From: Ancistrus triradiatus
Lineage: Eukaryota; Chordata; Actinopteri; Siluriformes; Loricariidae
Assembly (NCBI GenBank): GCA_025084515.1
Contig: JAJAGP010003165.1
Coordinates: 1-64,000 of the forward strand
Reading direction: 5' to 3'
DNA length: 64,000 nt
Below, one piece after another: positions 32,462-42,829 of this stretch. Each line of letters starts with the position of its first letter. The first letter of the stretch is position 1. Both the position numbers and the translations under genes were made by a program. The notes under the pieces are model-generated. The model was not told where the DNA came from. It saw nothing but the letters and a program-made list of their open reading frames with translations, and did no database searches.

Positions 32462-33540
32462 CAGTGGGGCAAAAAAGTATTTAGTCAGTCACTGATTGTG
32501 CAAGTTCTCTGACTTAGAAAGATGAGAGAGGTCTGTAATTTTCATCATAGGTACACTTCAACTATAAGAGACAAAATTAGAAAAAAAATCCATGAAATCA
32601 CATTGTAGGATTTTTAAATAATTTAATTGTAAATTATGGTGGAAAATAAGTATTTGGTCAATAGATTTGGTTCAACTCAATACTTTGTAACATAACCTTT
32701 GTTGACAATGACAGAGGTCAAAAGTCTTCACCAGGTTTGCACAAACTGTAGCTGGTATTTTGGCCCATTCCCTTATGAAGATCTCCTCTAGAGCAGTGAT
32801 GTTTTGGGATAGCACGGACTTTCAACTCCCTCCACAAAATTTCTATGGGGTTGAGGTCTGGAGACTAGCTAGGCCACTCCAGGACCTTGAAATGTTTTTT
32901 ACGGAGCCACTCCTTCGTTGCTCGAGCGGTGTGTTTGGAATCATTGTCATGCTGGAAGACCCAGCCACGTTCCATCTCCAATGATGAATCTCACTGATGG
33001 AAGGAGGTTTTGGCTTAAAATCTCACGATACATGGCTCCGTTCATTCTTCCCTTAACACGGATCAGTCGTCCTGTCCCCTATGCAGAAAAACAGCCCCAA
33101 TGCATGAGGTTTTCACCCCCATGCTTCACAGTAGGTATGGCGCAACTCAAAATGCTTCTTCCTCCAAACACAGCGAGTTGAGTTTTTACCAAAAAGTTCT
33201 ATTTTGGTTTGAGTTGAGTCTGAATTTGAAGTCTGTTTGAATTTGAGTTTGGAGTCTGACTGTTTGAGGCTGTGGACAGGTTTCTATTATACAGATAACG
33301 AGGTCAAACAGGTGCCATTAATACACGTAACGAGTGGAGGACAGAAGAGCTTCTTAAAGCAGAAGTTACAGGTCTGTAAGAGCCAGAAATCTTGCTTGTT
33401 TGTGGGTGACCAAATACTTATTTTCCACCATGATTTACAATTCAATTATTTAAAAATCCTACAATGTGATTTCCTGGATCTTTCTAAGTCGGAGAAGTTG
33501 CACAATCAGTGACAGACTAAATACTTTTTTTGCCCCATTG
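32462..33540 (-). mobile_element. Tc1-like element, family B, copy 4 (internally deleted)
   Basis: CAGTGGGGCAAAAAAGTATT start and TTTTTTTGCCCCATTG end, with TA on both sides. Length 1079 bp. The transposase on the minus strand keeps the C-terminal half (third acidic region near 32830-32870, second near 32945, GGG block near 33090) but the N-terminal half and helix-turn-helix are deleted: the sequence passes from the FGKNSTR region (near 33180) to the 5' untranslated part (near 33240). The right terminal repeat also lacks about 70 bp. Confidence 0.85.
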
Positions 33541-34515
33541 TACGCTACACAAGGAACATAAAAATTGGTATTTAACACATCAAACAACCTACCTTAAAAC
33601 AATGCCCCTATTTAATTACTATAAGTATATTTAAAATTTAAAGGATTTTAAAGCCAGCACTGTCTCACGTTATTACAGATGTGTCATTTCTCCCATACCA
33701 GCAAGAGCTGAGTGTTTACTAGTGAACGAGACACTCCTTTCTCCCTGCACAGTACCAAGTTATAACTGATTAAAAATAACATGATTTAAAAAAATAATAA
33801 TAGTAATAATTTCAGTCAAATCTAACAGTGAGGAGGAAATACTAATTACACTCACAAGGATGCCATGAGCAGGAATTATTGAGGGGGACACATCCCCCCG
33901 CCTCCTCTAAAAAACTACATGTATGCCTTGATGCAAATGTAGGTACAGACAATAGTCCCAATCACGTTTTGAAAGTAAGCAATGGCACAGTGTGTTTGAC
34001 TTCCACTGTAAATGAACTTGTAGCAAGGCATTAGATGGATTATGCAACATTCCAGCTGCCAAAAATTACCTGTACAGGTATACCCAGGTATAGGATCTGC
34101 TGAGCTCTACAAGTACACTAATAAATCTATTTGATCTCTAAAGATGCATTCTAGCAACAGCAGAAGCTCATCCATTTCCATTTGTCAGTATTATACACCC
34201 TAAACTCTGTTCTAATGAAACAATTAACATTAATTAACTCAATAATTTAGCAAACAACTGCCCCATACAGGCTTATTGGAAGTTTCTCTGTATTGTTACT
34301 CTATACCGAGTGCTTGTTGGGTGTAATTTCGTTACGTTTATTTAAAATGTATTGTATAATTCTTTAGGCAGTACTTTAATTCAAGTGCAGTCATGTCTAA
34401 TGGCACTTTTGGTGTCTTTCGAGCAATATGAACACTTTATGCATGGTCAGAAACAGGTGTAGATTTTGTTCTTACGTACTAACATTTTGGGACTACAAAC
34501 AATTCATAAATGCAA

Positions 34516-35669
34516 CCAGTTTTTTAAAGTTTTTTAATAAATAATTTACAGTATTTATAGTATGTTTGTTTAGGTTTCATGAATGAGATCCTCAGTTTTT
34601 TTAAATAAACAGAAAAAGAACAGACACAATTAGTGGGGCCACCCTTTCCAACAAACAAAGAAAAACACCTTAACTGTGTCAACCAATGCTGAAATGCTGA
34701 CCAATGGTTATTGACAACTCTATAAAACAAGGCCTCTTGCCAGTGGCATAACACAAAATAATGGCCAACACACAAAATAGATCAATAAATTACAGTAGAC
34801 CAAATGTGAACCAGTGACATTGGTTATCAGGAACAACAGAAAATGGTCTCCTAAAGATAATAAAAAAGGAAGAAAGAAAGAATAACAACCACAAAACCAC
34901 ACAAATATAACTTATATGCATCAGTCAAATACAAATTAGAAAGTAATAAACAAATAAACTTCACTTACCACATGAATTCACATGCACACAACCAAGGAAC
35001 CGACAAAAAACTACAAAAAACAAGACTAATGACAACACTATCAACTAGTTGTAGGCTTCTAACACTAAAAAGGAGCATATTGGCAACCAAGACACAAATA
35101 CAGGAAAAGCAGCAGCACTCTTGCAATAGGAACCAGAATAACAGAGATCCCCCCAGTCAAGCTGCTAACCATCAATCAAATATATAATAAAACATTGATC
35201 TACAAGCAAAAATGATAACCAACAAATAAAAGTAAAACTAGCACCTTAATGGGGTACAAACAGCAGTCAGTCAGTCAGCATCTATTAGCTCACCAGAAAT
35301 AGGCTGTATGCTGTGTGCTTAATCAGTTACTACCAGTGATTTACCTACAGCAAAATACCTGTTTTTAACATTGCATAGGCTTTAGCAAAATTACTTCTCC
35401 AGGAAATGGGTAATCATACCAACAGTGGTGAGGGAGTAGCTTCGAAGAGAGAGCAGATTCAAGATCTGGGTCTACAAAAATAAAAAATGACTAAACAACA
35501 ATGTAAAATAGAAGATCAAAGAGAAAGGAAACATACCCCCTACATACCATGCTTAAAACAACTGCATGTCATTATATAGAGTGCACACATATGACAATCG
35601 ACTGGTGATACTTAAATGTGTAAGTAAGCATAAAATACACACCCCACTAGATCAGTCAGGAATATAACA
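34516..35669. other. Non-coding stretch, nothing recognised
   Basis: A-rich on the plus strand, with GAAAGAAAG near 34872 and TCAGTCAGTCAG near 35266. No supported gene or repeat family. Confidence 0.4.
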
Positions 35670-36255
35670 CATACCCATACTGTCACATACGCACACACAC
35701 CAGCCACTTAAATATAGATTTAAGTATATATAAATATAGATTTGTCAACTGGACATCCATGATATGAATCTCCTGTTCCACCTCATCCAAATGGTGCTCT
35801 ATTGGATTGATATCTGGTGACTGTGGGAGTACAGTGAAGGAGTACAGTGAACGCTCTGTCATGTTCAAGAAATCAGTTTGAGGTGATTTGAGTTTTGTAA
35901 CAGCACATTATGCTGCTGGAAGTAGCCATCAGAAGTTTTATGGACATGATTAGCAACAATACTCAGGTGATCTGTGGCTCAATTGGTATTAAGGGACCCA
36001 AAGTGTGAAAAGAAAATACCCCCACAACACTGAACTGTTGAACCCCCACCAGTGCCTGAACTGTTTAAAAAAATGCTAAAAAAGATATAAAGCAGGATGG
36101 ATCAGTTCTTTCATGTTGTTTGTACCAAATCACATTCAAAGTCACTTACATCCCCTTTCTTCACCATTCAGATGCTGAATTTGTGTACAAACCTAAATGC
36201 ATTGAGTTGATGGCATGTGATAGGCTGATTAGATATTTATGTTAACATATAAACA
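35670..36255 (-). mobile_element. Tc1-like element, family C, copy 1 (internally deleted)
   Basis: Left end region CACACACCAGCCACTTAAAT, then on the minus strand a transposase C-terminus with PQSPDINPIEHHLDEVEQEI and HIMDVQ (35740-35830). It continues with blocks typical of this family (AGTAGCCATCAGAAG, GGATGGATCAGTTCTTTCATG), then jumps to the 5' part (AAAGTCACTTACATCCCCTTTC, AAATGCATTGAGTTGATGGC). The middle of the catalytic domain and the helix-turn-helix are missing. Its right end is cut by Harbinger copy H2. Confidence 0.75.
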
Positions 36256-36519
36256 TAAAGGGCCTTGTTCGTGAAAAAACCTAAGCAAACTGCAGTAAAT
36301 TACGCATGAATGGACATTTCCGAAAAGTCTCTGCCAGATTCATGAATGCAGCGTAAACACGTGATTTATTAGTAGAGCGCATGTATGTTAATGAATACCA
36401 ATCATTCATCGGGCACGTGTTGTCATTCATTTACAATTAGCGTACAATTACCATAAATCACGTCCACGAATAACAAATGACCTTCATATGAAGAAGGCTT
36501 TGGACTGAGGAACCGTAGC

Positions 36520-37180
36520 AAAATGTCTCAGAAAAAGCTAAAGAAAAAAACTATTCTGATTAAGAAAGCTACGTTTCAAGTGGATTCAAATTGTCACCTT
36601 TTTTTTTTTCTAGAGTCCAGAGGTGGTATTTCTGCTCCTTCGGTTTGACAGCATGTTACCTGAGCTGTAAATGCAGTTTCAATGCAGTTTCAAATGCAGT
36701 TTTTAAATAATTGAATTGTTTCAGTTGCCAGAACCGTCCATGAGATGAAGAGGAAATGGTCCGACATGAAACCTAAATCTAAAAAACACTCATTTACAAA
36801 CTATTGTTTGGTCGATAATGCATACTGCAAAAGTCACTTAGACTTATTTCAGTAGCATGAATGTTTGTAAATTAGAAAAAAAGCATGATTTGTCTAAATG
36901 AATTGGACTATGAAAGTGAATGATTGCACAAACACTTTACTGAACCAGTCATCCGTACTTTTTTCACTGTATTTATTAAATTTATTTCTCAGATGACCCG
37001 CAACAGACATCTTCCTCACACGCGACCACCGTTCATCCACTTGAACAAGTTCACCCACCCAGACCAGTTCACCCACCCAGTCAAAGTGCCACATATGAAA
37101 GAAACAGAATCCCTGACTGAAGCAATGCTGAAGAAACAAGAAAATAATGATGAAGAAATGTTGTCCATAAATGATTCTTT
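36520..37180 (+). pseudogene. Harbinger Myb/SANT-like protein relic (copy H2)
   Basis: Begins MSQKKLKKK (ATG near 36521), equivalent to the better MSQKKAKKNYSDVE start in copy H1, but frames are lost after about 15 codons. A downstream part (36990-37110) reads SDDPQQTSSSHATTVHP then PPRPVHPPSQSATYERNRI, a proline-rich linker of the kind that follows the DNA-binding domain. It is preceded by a TTTCTCAG acceptor-like sequence, so the gene may have had an intron. Not intact. Confidence 0.55.
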
Positions 37181-37837
37181 AAAATAAATAAACACCACTG
37201 CAACACAATCAAAGGTTCAAAGATAAATAAAAATATGGAATGGTTAAAGTTGTCTTGCGTGTGATTGTGTATGATTGAGTAGAGGACACACCATTTCAGA
37301 AACATCCAATTGTCGACATGTTGCTGCTGCAGCTGGATTATTAGGGTTTGGTGAACTTGGATTCGGTGAACCTCCAGATTTTGCATGCCTTGTTCAATGA
37401 CAATGCTGTGCAGGATGCAGCAGGTCAGTACTATTTTACAAACTTTCTCCGGTTTGTACAACACCTGCCAACCACCTGCTGCATCCGAACAACCTTTTAA
37501 AATTCCATTAGTGAGCTCAATAACGGACGGGGTTTGTACATGCACATCGTTGTATGCCACCTCCCGTCAACTTTGAGGATTTATCAGTGGGTGTCACGCC
37601 CACCGGCCGCCCGGCTCGCTGCACCTGCTGATCACGCTCACCTGTTTGTCATTTCCCTCGTCATTCCCGCACTATTTAACCCTCACTCAGTTCACTCTCC
37701 CTTGTGGATTCATGATGTCCCTACCTTGCCTCACCTGTGCGTCAGTTTCATGTTGTGTGAATAAATCACCTTACCAGCCAGTGGCCTTGCGTGTGTCTCC
37801 TGCTTCCCTCCAGAGTGTGACAGTTGAATCCACCCAT

Positions 37838-39247
37838 ATGAAGACAGCGGCTACTGGCTCTGGCCGCGAGCCTACCGAAGGACGGTGGCTCGCCAACTTC
37901 CGTGCCTGGCTTGGGGAGGTGGCTCAGGACGTGGAGTTCGTTGGCGTGGACTTCGACTCGCTTATCCGCTCGCTCAACGGGCTCGCCCTGTGTCTCTCAA
38001 AGCCGCTGCCACCTCCCGCCGCCGCGGGCCTCACCGCCTCCATTCAGCCTCCTGTCGGCGACCCCGCTCGCCAGCCTACCCTCCGCGACTCCGATCGCCA
38101 GCCTTCCGTCCGCGACTCCGATCGCCAGGCTCCCGTCGGCGACCCCGCTTGCCAGCCTACCCTCCGCGACTCCGATCGCCAGGCTCCCGTCGGCAACCCC
38201 GCTCGCCAGTCTACCCTCCGCGACTCCGATCGCCAGCCACCAGTCGGCGACCCCGCTCGCCAGCCTCCCGTCCACGACTCCGATCGCCAGCCTTCCGTCG
38301 GCGACCCCGCTTGCCAGTCTACCCTCCGCGACTCCGATCGCCGGCGTCCAGCCGGCACCCTCGCTCGCCGGCGTCCAGCCGGCACCCGCGCTCGCCAGTC
38401 TTCCCTCCGCGACTCTGGTCACCGCCTTCCGCTTGGCTCCCCCGCTCGCCAGCTTCGGGCCGGCGTTTTCAGCCTACCCTCCGCGACTCCGATCGCCAGC
38501 CTCCCGTCGGCGACCCCCGCTCGCCAGCCAACCCTCCGCGACTCCGATCGCCAGCCTCCCGTCGGCGACCCCGCTCGCCAGCCTACCCTCCGCGACTCCG
38601 ATCGCCAGCCTCCCGTCGGCGACCCCACTCGCCAGTCTACCCTCCGCGACCTCCGATCGCCAGCCTCCAGTCGGCGACCCCGCTCGCCAGCCTACCCTCC
38701 GCGACTCCGATCGCCAGCCTCCCGTCGGCGACCCCGCTCGCCAGTCTACCCTCCGCGACTCCGATCGCCGGCGTCCAGCCGGCACCCTCGCTCGCCAGCG
38801 TCCAGCCGGCACCCTCGCTCGCCAGTCTTCCCTCCGCGACTCTGCTCGCCGGCTTCCACTTGGCTCCCCCGCACGGCAGCTTCGGGCCGGCGTTTCAGCC
38901 TACCCTCCGCGACTCCGATCGCCAGCCTCCCGTCGGCGACCCCGCTCGCCAGCCTACCCTCCGCGACTCCGATCGCCAGCCTCCCGTCAGCGACTCCGCT
39001 CGCCAGTCTACCCTCCGCGACTCCGATCGCCGGCTTCCGCTTGGCGTCCAGCCGGCACCCTCGCTCGCCAGTCTTCCCTCCGCGACCATGCTTGCCGGCT
39101 TCCGCTTGGCTCCCCCGCTCGCCAGCTTCGGGCCAGCGTTTCTGCTCGCCAGCCGCTCGACTGCTGCCAGCCTCTTCCGGGGAGCCTCTTCCGGAGAAAA
39201 CCCCCGGACTCGGAACCACGCGCGGGAATTTCCCGTTGGAGTCCTAG
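37838..39247 (+). CDS. Repeat-built open frame of the short LTR element
   Basis: An ATG 16 bp after the left LTR opens 469 codons, ending just before the polypurine tract. The first about 60 residues are not repetitive: EPTEGRWLANFRAWLGEVAQ, DVEFVGVDFDSLIRSLNGLA. The rest consists of 18-residue units such as RQPTLRDSDRQPPVGDPA, from a 54 bp DNA repeat that itself is a dimer of 27 bp. Single extra bases (near 38513 and 38650) shift later units to other frames, so the encoded repeat changes from RDSDRQPPV to LRSPASRRRP type. Because units are multiples of 3 bp, all three plus frames stay open for over 500 codons. The N-terminal segment could be a gag remnant, but I see no clear gag motif. Function unknown. 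Confidence 0.5.
   Translation: MKTAATGSGREPTEGRWLANFRAWLGEVAQDVEFVGVDFDSLIRSLNGLALCLSKPLPPPAAAGLTASIQPPVGDPARQPTLRDSDRQPSVRDSDRQAPVGDPACQPTLRDSDRQAPVGNPARQSTLRDSDRQPPVGDPARQPPVHDSDRQPSVGDPACQSTLRDSDRRRPAGTLARRRPAGTRARQSSLRDSGHRLPLGSPARQLRAGVFSLPSATPIASLPSATPARQPTLRDSDRQPPVGDPARQPTLRDSDRQPPVGDPTRQSTLRDLRSPASSRRPRSPAYPPRLRSPASRRRPRSPVYPPRLRSPASSRHPRSPASSRHPRSPVFPPRLCSPASTWLPRTAASGRRFSLPSATPIASLPSATPLASLPSATPIASLPSATPLASLPSATPIAGFRLASSRHPRSPVFPPRPCLPASAWLPRSPASGQRFCSPAARLLPASSGEPLPEKTPGLGTTRGNFPLES
38040..39130 (+). repeat. 54 bp tandem repeats (27 bp dimers)
   Basis: About 20 imperfect units built from CGACTCCGATCGCCAGCC and CGACCCCGCTCGCCAGCC halves, rich in C and in CpG, very unlike the AT-rich flanks. 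Some units are replaced by GTCCAGCCGGCACCCTCGCT segments. Larger blocks repeat as well: the CTTCCGCTTGGCTCCCCCGC segment recurs near 38427, 38858 and 39098. Confidence 0.92.
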
Positions 39248-40739
39248 CTCCGACTCGGACTCCGTGGGGGGGGGAGCTCTGTCACGCCCACCGGCCGCCC
39301 GGCTCGCTGCACCTGCCGATCACGCTCACCTGTTCGTCATTTCCCTCGTCATTCCCGCACTATTTAACCCTCACTCAGTTCACTCTCCCTTGTGGATTCA
39401 CGATGTCCCTACCTTGCCTCACCTGTGCGTCAGTTTCATGTTGTGTGAATAAACCACCTTACCAGCCAGTGGCCTTGCGTGTGTCTCCTGCTTCCCTCCA
39501 GAGTGTGACAGTGGGGTCATAAGCCAAAGTGTCAGGGGATTACCGTTGTCTACTGAAAATGAGAAAGATAATGTTACGCCCATATGAACAAACCTATAAT
39601 ATTATAGGCTTTATGTTTGTTTACCAATGAGCCAGCCATCTCTTATAATGCCACTCTCCAAGCCTCTGCCAACCATGCTGTGTCGTAGGATGAAACTTCC
39701 ATGTTTTTCACCTTGCCACCTGGCGACAGCGTTGAGAAGGTAACATTTGGCATCACAGATCAATTTGATGTTGATAGAATGTTAGTTCTTCCTATTTATA
39801 TATGCAAATGCATTATTAGATTGGTCCTTGATGTGAATGTGTGTGCAGTCCATAGCTCTAATAACGTTTGGGAAGTTTGCAACAGCACAGGAATTCTGTT
39901 CCAATTCCAGCTGTTGTTGCCCACTATAAGGGAACTTGATGTTGCGAGGCATTAGACGGATTACACCATCTAAAACTTCTGGAATAATACAGCTCATTGA
40001 GGGCTGAGAAATTCTCGATCTGTCAGCAATCTCCAGCTAGAACATTCCAGTAGCCATAAATCCGAACACAGACAGACATACAGCACCTGTATAGGTACAG
40101 AAATGGCATGGGATCTGGTGGACTCCCTTCTCAAAGTTGGCTCCAAAATGTTGGATATATTCAAACTGAAGGGTCTCGGTAGACGAAAGTGACTAACCAG
40201 CCAGTCATCACTCTCAGCAAGTAAATCTGTCCGATCTCTAAAGACGCGTTCTCTCTGCAGAGCTCTGTCAGCTTAAGAGCACAAGATCAGCCATTTCCAC
40301 TGCTGATTATTACACACCCTTAACTCTTTTGTATTAAAACTGTCAAACTAGGGTTAGGTTGCCAACTAATTGGCTACAAGTGTAAGAAATAAATTAACAA
40401 AAACTTGGCCAGATAAAGGCTATTGGAAGTTTCTCTGAATAACATGTTGTATTTTTAAGCAAAGTGCTTGTTGAGTGTAATTTCATTTCAACAATTACAA
40501 TAATTTAATCAGTACTTTAATTCAAGTGCAGTCATATATAATGACAGTTTCGGACTTTACAAACAGTTTACACATGCCCAGGACCATGTGTAGATTTTGC
40601 TCGTATGTACTAACATTTTGGGACAAATAATATTTTCATGAATCCGGACATTTCCGAAAAGGGTGTTTTATGAATGATTTGTGGGCAAATTTGTTCTGCT
40701 CACATTTCATGAATGAGGCCCATAAAGAGCATTGACATA

Positions 40740-41095
40740 TATAAATCCAAAGGGGTAAAATCAGGAGAAAATGGTGTCCAGTCAGTTTGCATCTCCAGTG
40801 ACCCACTTCTGGGGAAACTGCACATAACGATACTGTCCATAATGAGGCAGGGCTCCGTCTTGTTGTAATGAATCAGAAAGTGTTCCATCCTCCAACAATG
40901 AAGGAAACATGTCTTCATCTAACAACCTTGCATAACACTATGCTCTTAATGTTCCATCAATGAAAAAAGGTCCCATAATTGGGGTACCCCATACAACACA
41001 AAATACCATGACATTATGTGAGGGAACCAATGATCTCGGCATGTTCAGCTTGGAATAACATCATCGTATACAAAAGAAAAAACACTGTTTGAAAA
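40740..41095 (-). mobile_element. Mariner/IS630-like relic with a DDD-type C-terminus
   Basis: Read on the minus strand: VMVFCVVWGTPIMGPFFIDG (near 40970-41015), LQQDGALPHYGQYRY (40820-40870), FPQKWVTGDAN and FSPDFTPLDLYM (40740-40790). The last block has Asp where Tc1 has Glu (PLD instead of PIE), as in mariner/IS630 types other than Tc1. Stops and shifts break it. Left and right ends not seen; Harbinger copy H2 lies directly to its left. Confidence 0.65.
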
Positions 41096-41107
41096 TGAGA
41101 ACACATA

Positions 41108-42708
41108 CAGTGGTGCTTGAAAGTTTAAAATCTTTATATTTCCCTTTAGAATCTTTTATATTTCAGCATTAATATGACCTAAAACATCATCAGATTTTCA
41201 AACAAGCCCTAAAAGAAGATAAAGAGAACCCAGTTAAACAAATGAGACAAAACTATTATACTTGGCCATTTATTAATTGAGGAAAATGATCGAAAATTAC
41301 ATATTAGTGAGTGGCAAAAGTATGTGAACCTCTAGGATTAGCAGTTGATTTGAAGGTGAAATTAGAGTCAGGTGTTTTCTATCAATGGGATGACAATCAA
41401 GAGTGAGTGGGCACCCTGTTTTATGTAAAGAGCAGGGATCTATCAAAGTCTGCTCTTCACAACACGTTTGTGGAAGTGTATCATGGCACGAACAAAGGAG
41501 ATTTCTGAGGACCTCAGAAAAAGAGTTGTTAATGCTCATCAGACTGGAAAAGGTTACAAGACCATCTCTATAGAGTTTGGATTCCACCAATTCACAGTCA
41601 GACAGATTGTGTACAAATTGAGGAAATTCAAGACCATTATTACCCTCCCCAGGAGTGGTCGACCAACAAGGATCACTTCAACAGAAATGAGTGTAATAGT
41701 TGGCGAGGTCACAAAAGACCCCAGGGTAGCTACTAAGCAACTGAAGGCCTCTCTCACATTGGCTAATATTAATGTTCATGAGTCCACCATCAGAAGAACA
41801 CTGAACAACAATGGTGTGCATGGCAGGGTTGGAAGGAGAGAGCCACTGCTCTCCAAAAAGAACATTACTGCTCGTCTGCAGTTTGCTAAAGATCACATGG
41901 ACAAGCTAGAAGACTATTGCAAGAATGTTTTGTGGACAGATGAGACAAAAATAGCTTTTTGGTTTAAAAGAAAAGTGTTATGTTTGGAGAAAAGAAAACA
42001 CTACATTCCAGCATAAGAACCTTATCCCATCTGTGAAACATGGTGGTGGTAGTATCATGGTTTGGGCCTGTTGCGCGGTATCTGGGCCAGGACAGCTTGT
42101 CATCATTGATAGAACAATGAATTCTGAATAATATCAGAGAATTCTAAAGGAAAATGTCAGGACATCTGTCCATGAAATGAATCTCAAGAGAAGGTGGGTC
42201 ATGCAGCAAGGCAACAACCCTAAGCACACAAGTCGTTCTACCAAAGAATGGTTAAAGAAGAATAAAGTTAATGTTTTGGAATGGCCAATTCAAAGTCCTA
42301 ACCTTAATCCAATCGAAATGTTGTGGAAGGACCTGAAGCAAGCAGTTCTTGTCAGGAAACCCACCAACATCCCAGAACTGAAGCTGTTCTGTGCGGAGGA
42401 ATGGGCTAAAATTCCTCCAAGCCGATGTGCAGGACTGATCAACAGTTATAGGAAATGTTTAGATGCAGTTAGACACAGGGGGGTCACACCAGATACTGAA
42501 AGCAAAGGTTCACATACTTGCCACTCACTAATATGTAATATTGGATCATTTTCCTCAATAAATAAATGACCAAGTATAATATTTTTGTCTCTTTGGTTTA
42601 ACTGGGTTCTGTTTATCTATTTGGGTGAAAATCTGATGATGTTTTAGGTCATATTTATGCAGAAATATAGAAAATTCTAAAGGGTTCACAAATGTTCAAG
42701 CAGCACTG
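41108..42708 (+). mobile_element. Tc1-like element, family A, copy 4 (complete length)
   Basis: 1601 bp. Left end CAGTGGTGCTTGAAAG after TA, right end TTCAAGCAGCACTG followed by TG instead of TA. The best preserved family A copy in the window. Repeated AGTATGTGAACCTCTAGGAT and AAAGGTTCACATACTTG motifs mark the inner ends of the terminal repeats. Confidence 0.93.
41483..42499 (+). pseudogene. Tc1-family transposase, nearly full-length but inactivated (family A copy 4)
   Basis: ATG start MARTKEISEDLRKRVV, helix-turn-helix parts FHQFTVRQIVYKLRKF and the GRPTRIT linker (GRPR-like AT-hook), second helix-turn-helix ANINVHESTIRRTLNNNGVH, and the first acidic motif WTDETKIAFWFK (near 41936). One or two missing bases at 41952-41958 shift the frame. 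The GGGSIMVWAC block follows, then from about 42130 a new open stretch: QQGNNPKHTSRSTKEWLKK, where the second catalytic Asp reads Gly, and SPNLNPIEMLWKDLKQ with the third acid. Ends with the usual GVTPDTES tail. Inactive by both frameshift and active-site loss. Confidence 0.9.
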
Positions 42709-42829
42709 TGAGGACATGTTAACATGAAGCAAACCACTGTTTTTCTGGTTGAAATTCTCCAAAAGTTTGATGTGTCACACAGTTACCTTCAAAATACAGA
42801 GTGCAACATTAAAATCTTTTTTGTTGATT

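Larger units (their letters stand above)
31935..34515. mobile_element. Harbinger (PIF) element copy H1, decayed, split by family B
   Basis: Its sequence runs parallel to parts of the better copy at 36259-40722: the left part (TATGTTAATGAACACCAATTG; GTGTCTCAGAAAAAGC), then the CTCTTATAAAACCACTCTCC and AGGTAACATTTGGCA blocks, and near the right end GTGTAGATTTTGTTC and ACTAACATTTTGGGAC. It is shorter than H2, with the central part missing. A family B transposon sits at 32462-33540. Terminal repeats are lost or unclear. Confidence 0.7.
37592..39510 (+). mobile_element. Short LTR retrotransposon without polymerase, GTGGG duplication
   Basis: Two 231 bp LTRs (37592-37822 and 39280-39510) start TGTCACGCCC and end GAGTGTGACA; I count four differences, all C/T. 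GTGGG is duplicated at 37587-37591 and 39511-39515. A polypurine tract (GTGGGGGGGGGAGCTC) stands directly before the right LTR, so it reads plus. Each LTR contains ATTTAA and GAATAAA boxes (near 37674 and 37760), which fit promoter and polyadenylation signals. After the left LTR there is no usual TGG-starting primer site. The interior is 1457 bp and holds only one repeat-built open frame. It must depend on proteins from another element. Confidence 0.9.
37300..40300 (-). pseudogene. Harbinger transposase (HARBI1-like) relic, split by LTR element
   Basis: DDE nuclease of the PIF/Harbinger superfamily. N-terminal part (minus, about 40290-40010): RERVFRDRTDLLAESDDWLV, SHFRLPRPF, RRESTRSHAISVPIQVL and SDLWLLEC. 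Central part (39997-39782): IIPEVLDGVIRLMPRNIKFP and NFPNVIRAMDCTHIHIKDQS (Asp motif), FAYINRKN. Then (39770-39620) HSINIKLICDAKCYLLNAVA, RWQGEKHGSFILRHS and IRDGWLIGK. C-terminal part lies beyond the LTR insertion (37540-37370): PSVIELTNGILKG and YKPEKVCKIVLTCCILHSI. The piece carrying the second conserved Asp and part of the last domain is missing. Frame changes exist near 40000 and 39780. H1 and H2 differ, so the family was once active. Confidence 0.85.
36259..40722. mobile_element. Harbinger (PIF) element copy H2, split by a 1.9 kb LTR element
   Basis: Left end AGGGCCTTGTTCGTGAA and right end (inverted) TGGGCCTCATTCATGAA face each other, with TAA on both sides (36256-36258 and 40723-40725), the 3 bp duplication expected for this superfamily. 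Without the nested LTR element it is about 2.5 kb. It has the usual two genes: a Myb/SANT-like protein on the plus strand near the left end, and a HARBI1-type transposase on the minus strand. Confidence 0.85.

Noticed and set aside
38040..39130. Regular repeat array considered as CRISPR-like
   Set aside because: Units are adjacent without unique spacers, code for protein repeats, and lie in a eukaryotic retrotransposon.
37885..39522. Second and third plus-strand frames over 500 codons in the short LTR element
   Set aside because: They run through the LTRs without a fitting start and stay open only because the repeat unit is a multiple of three.
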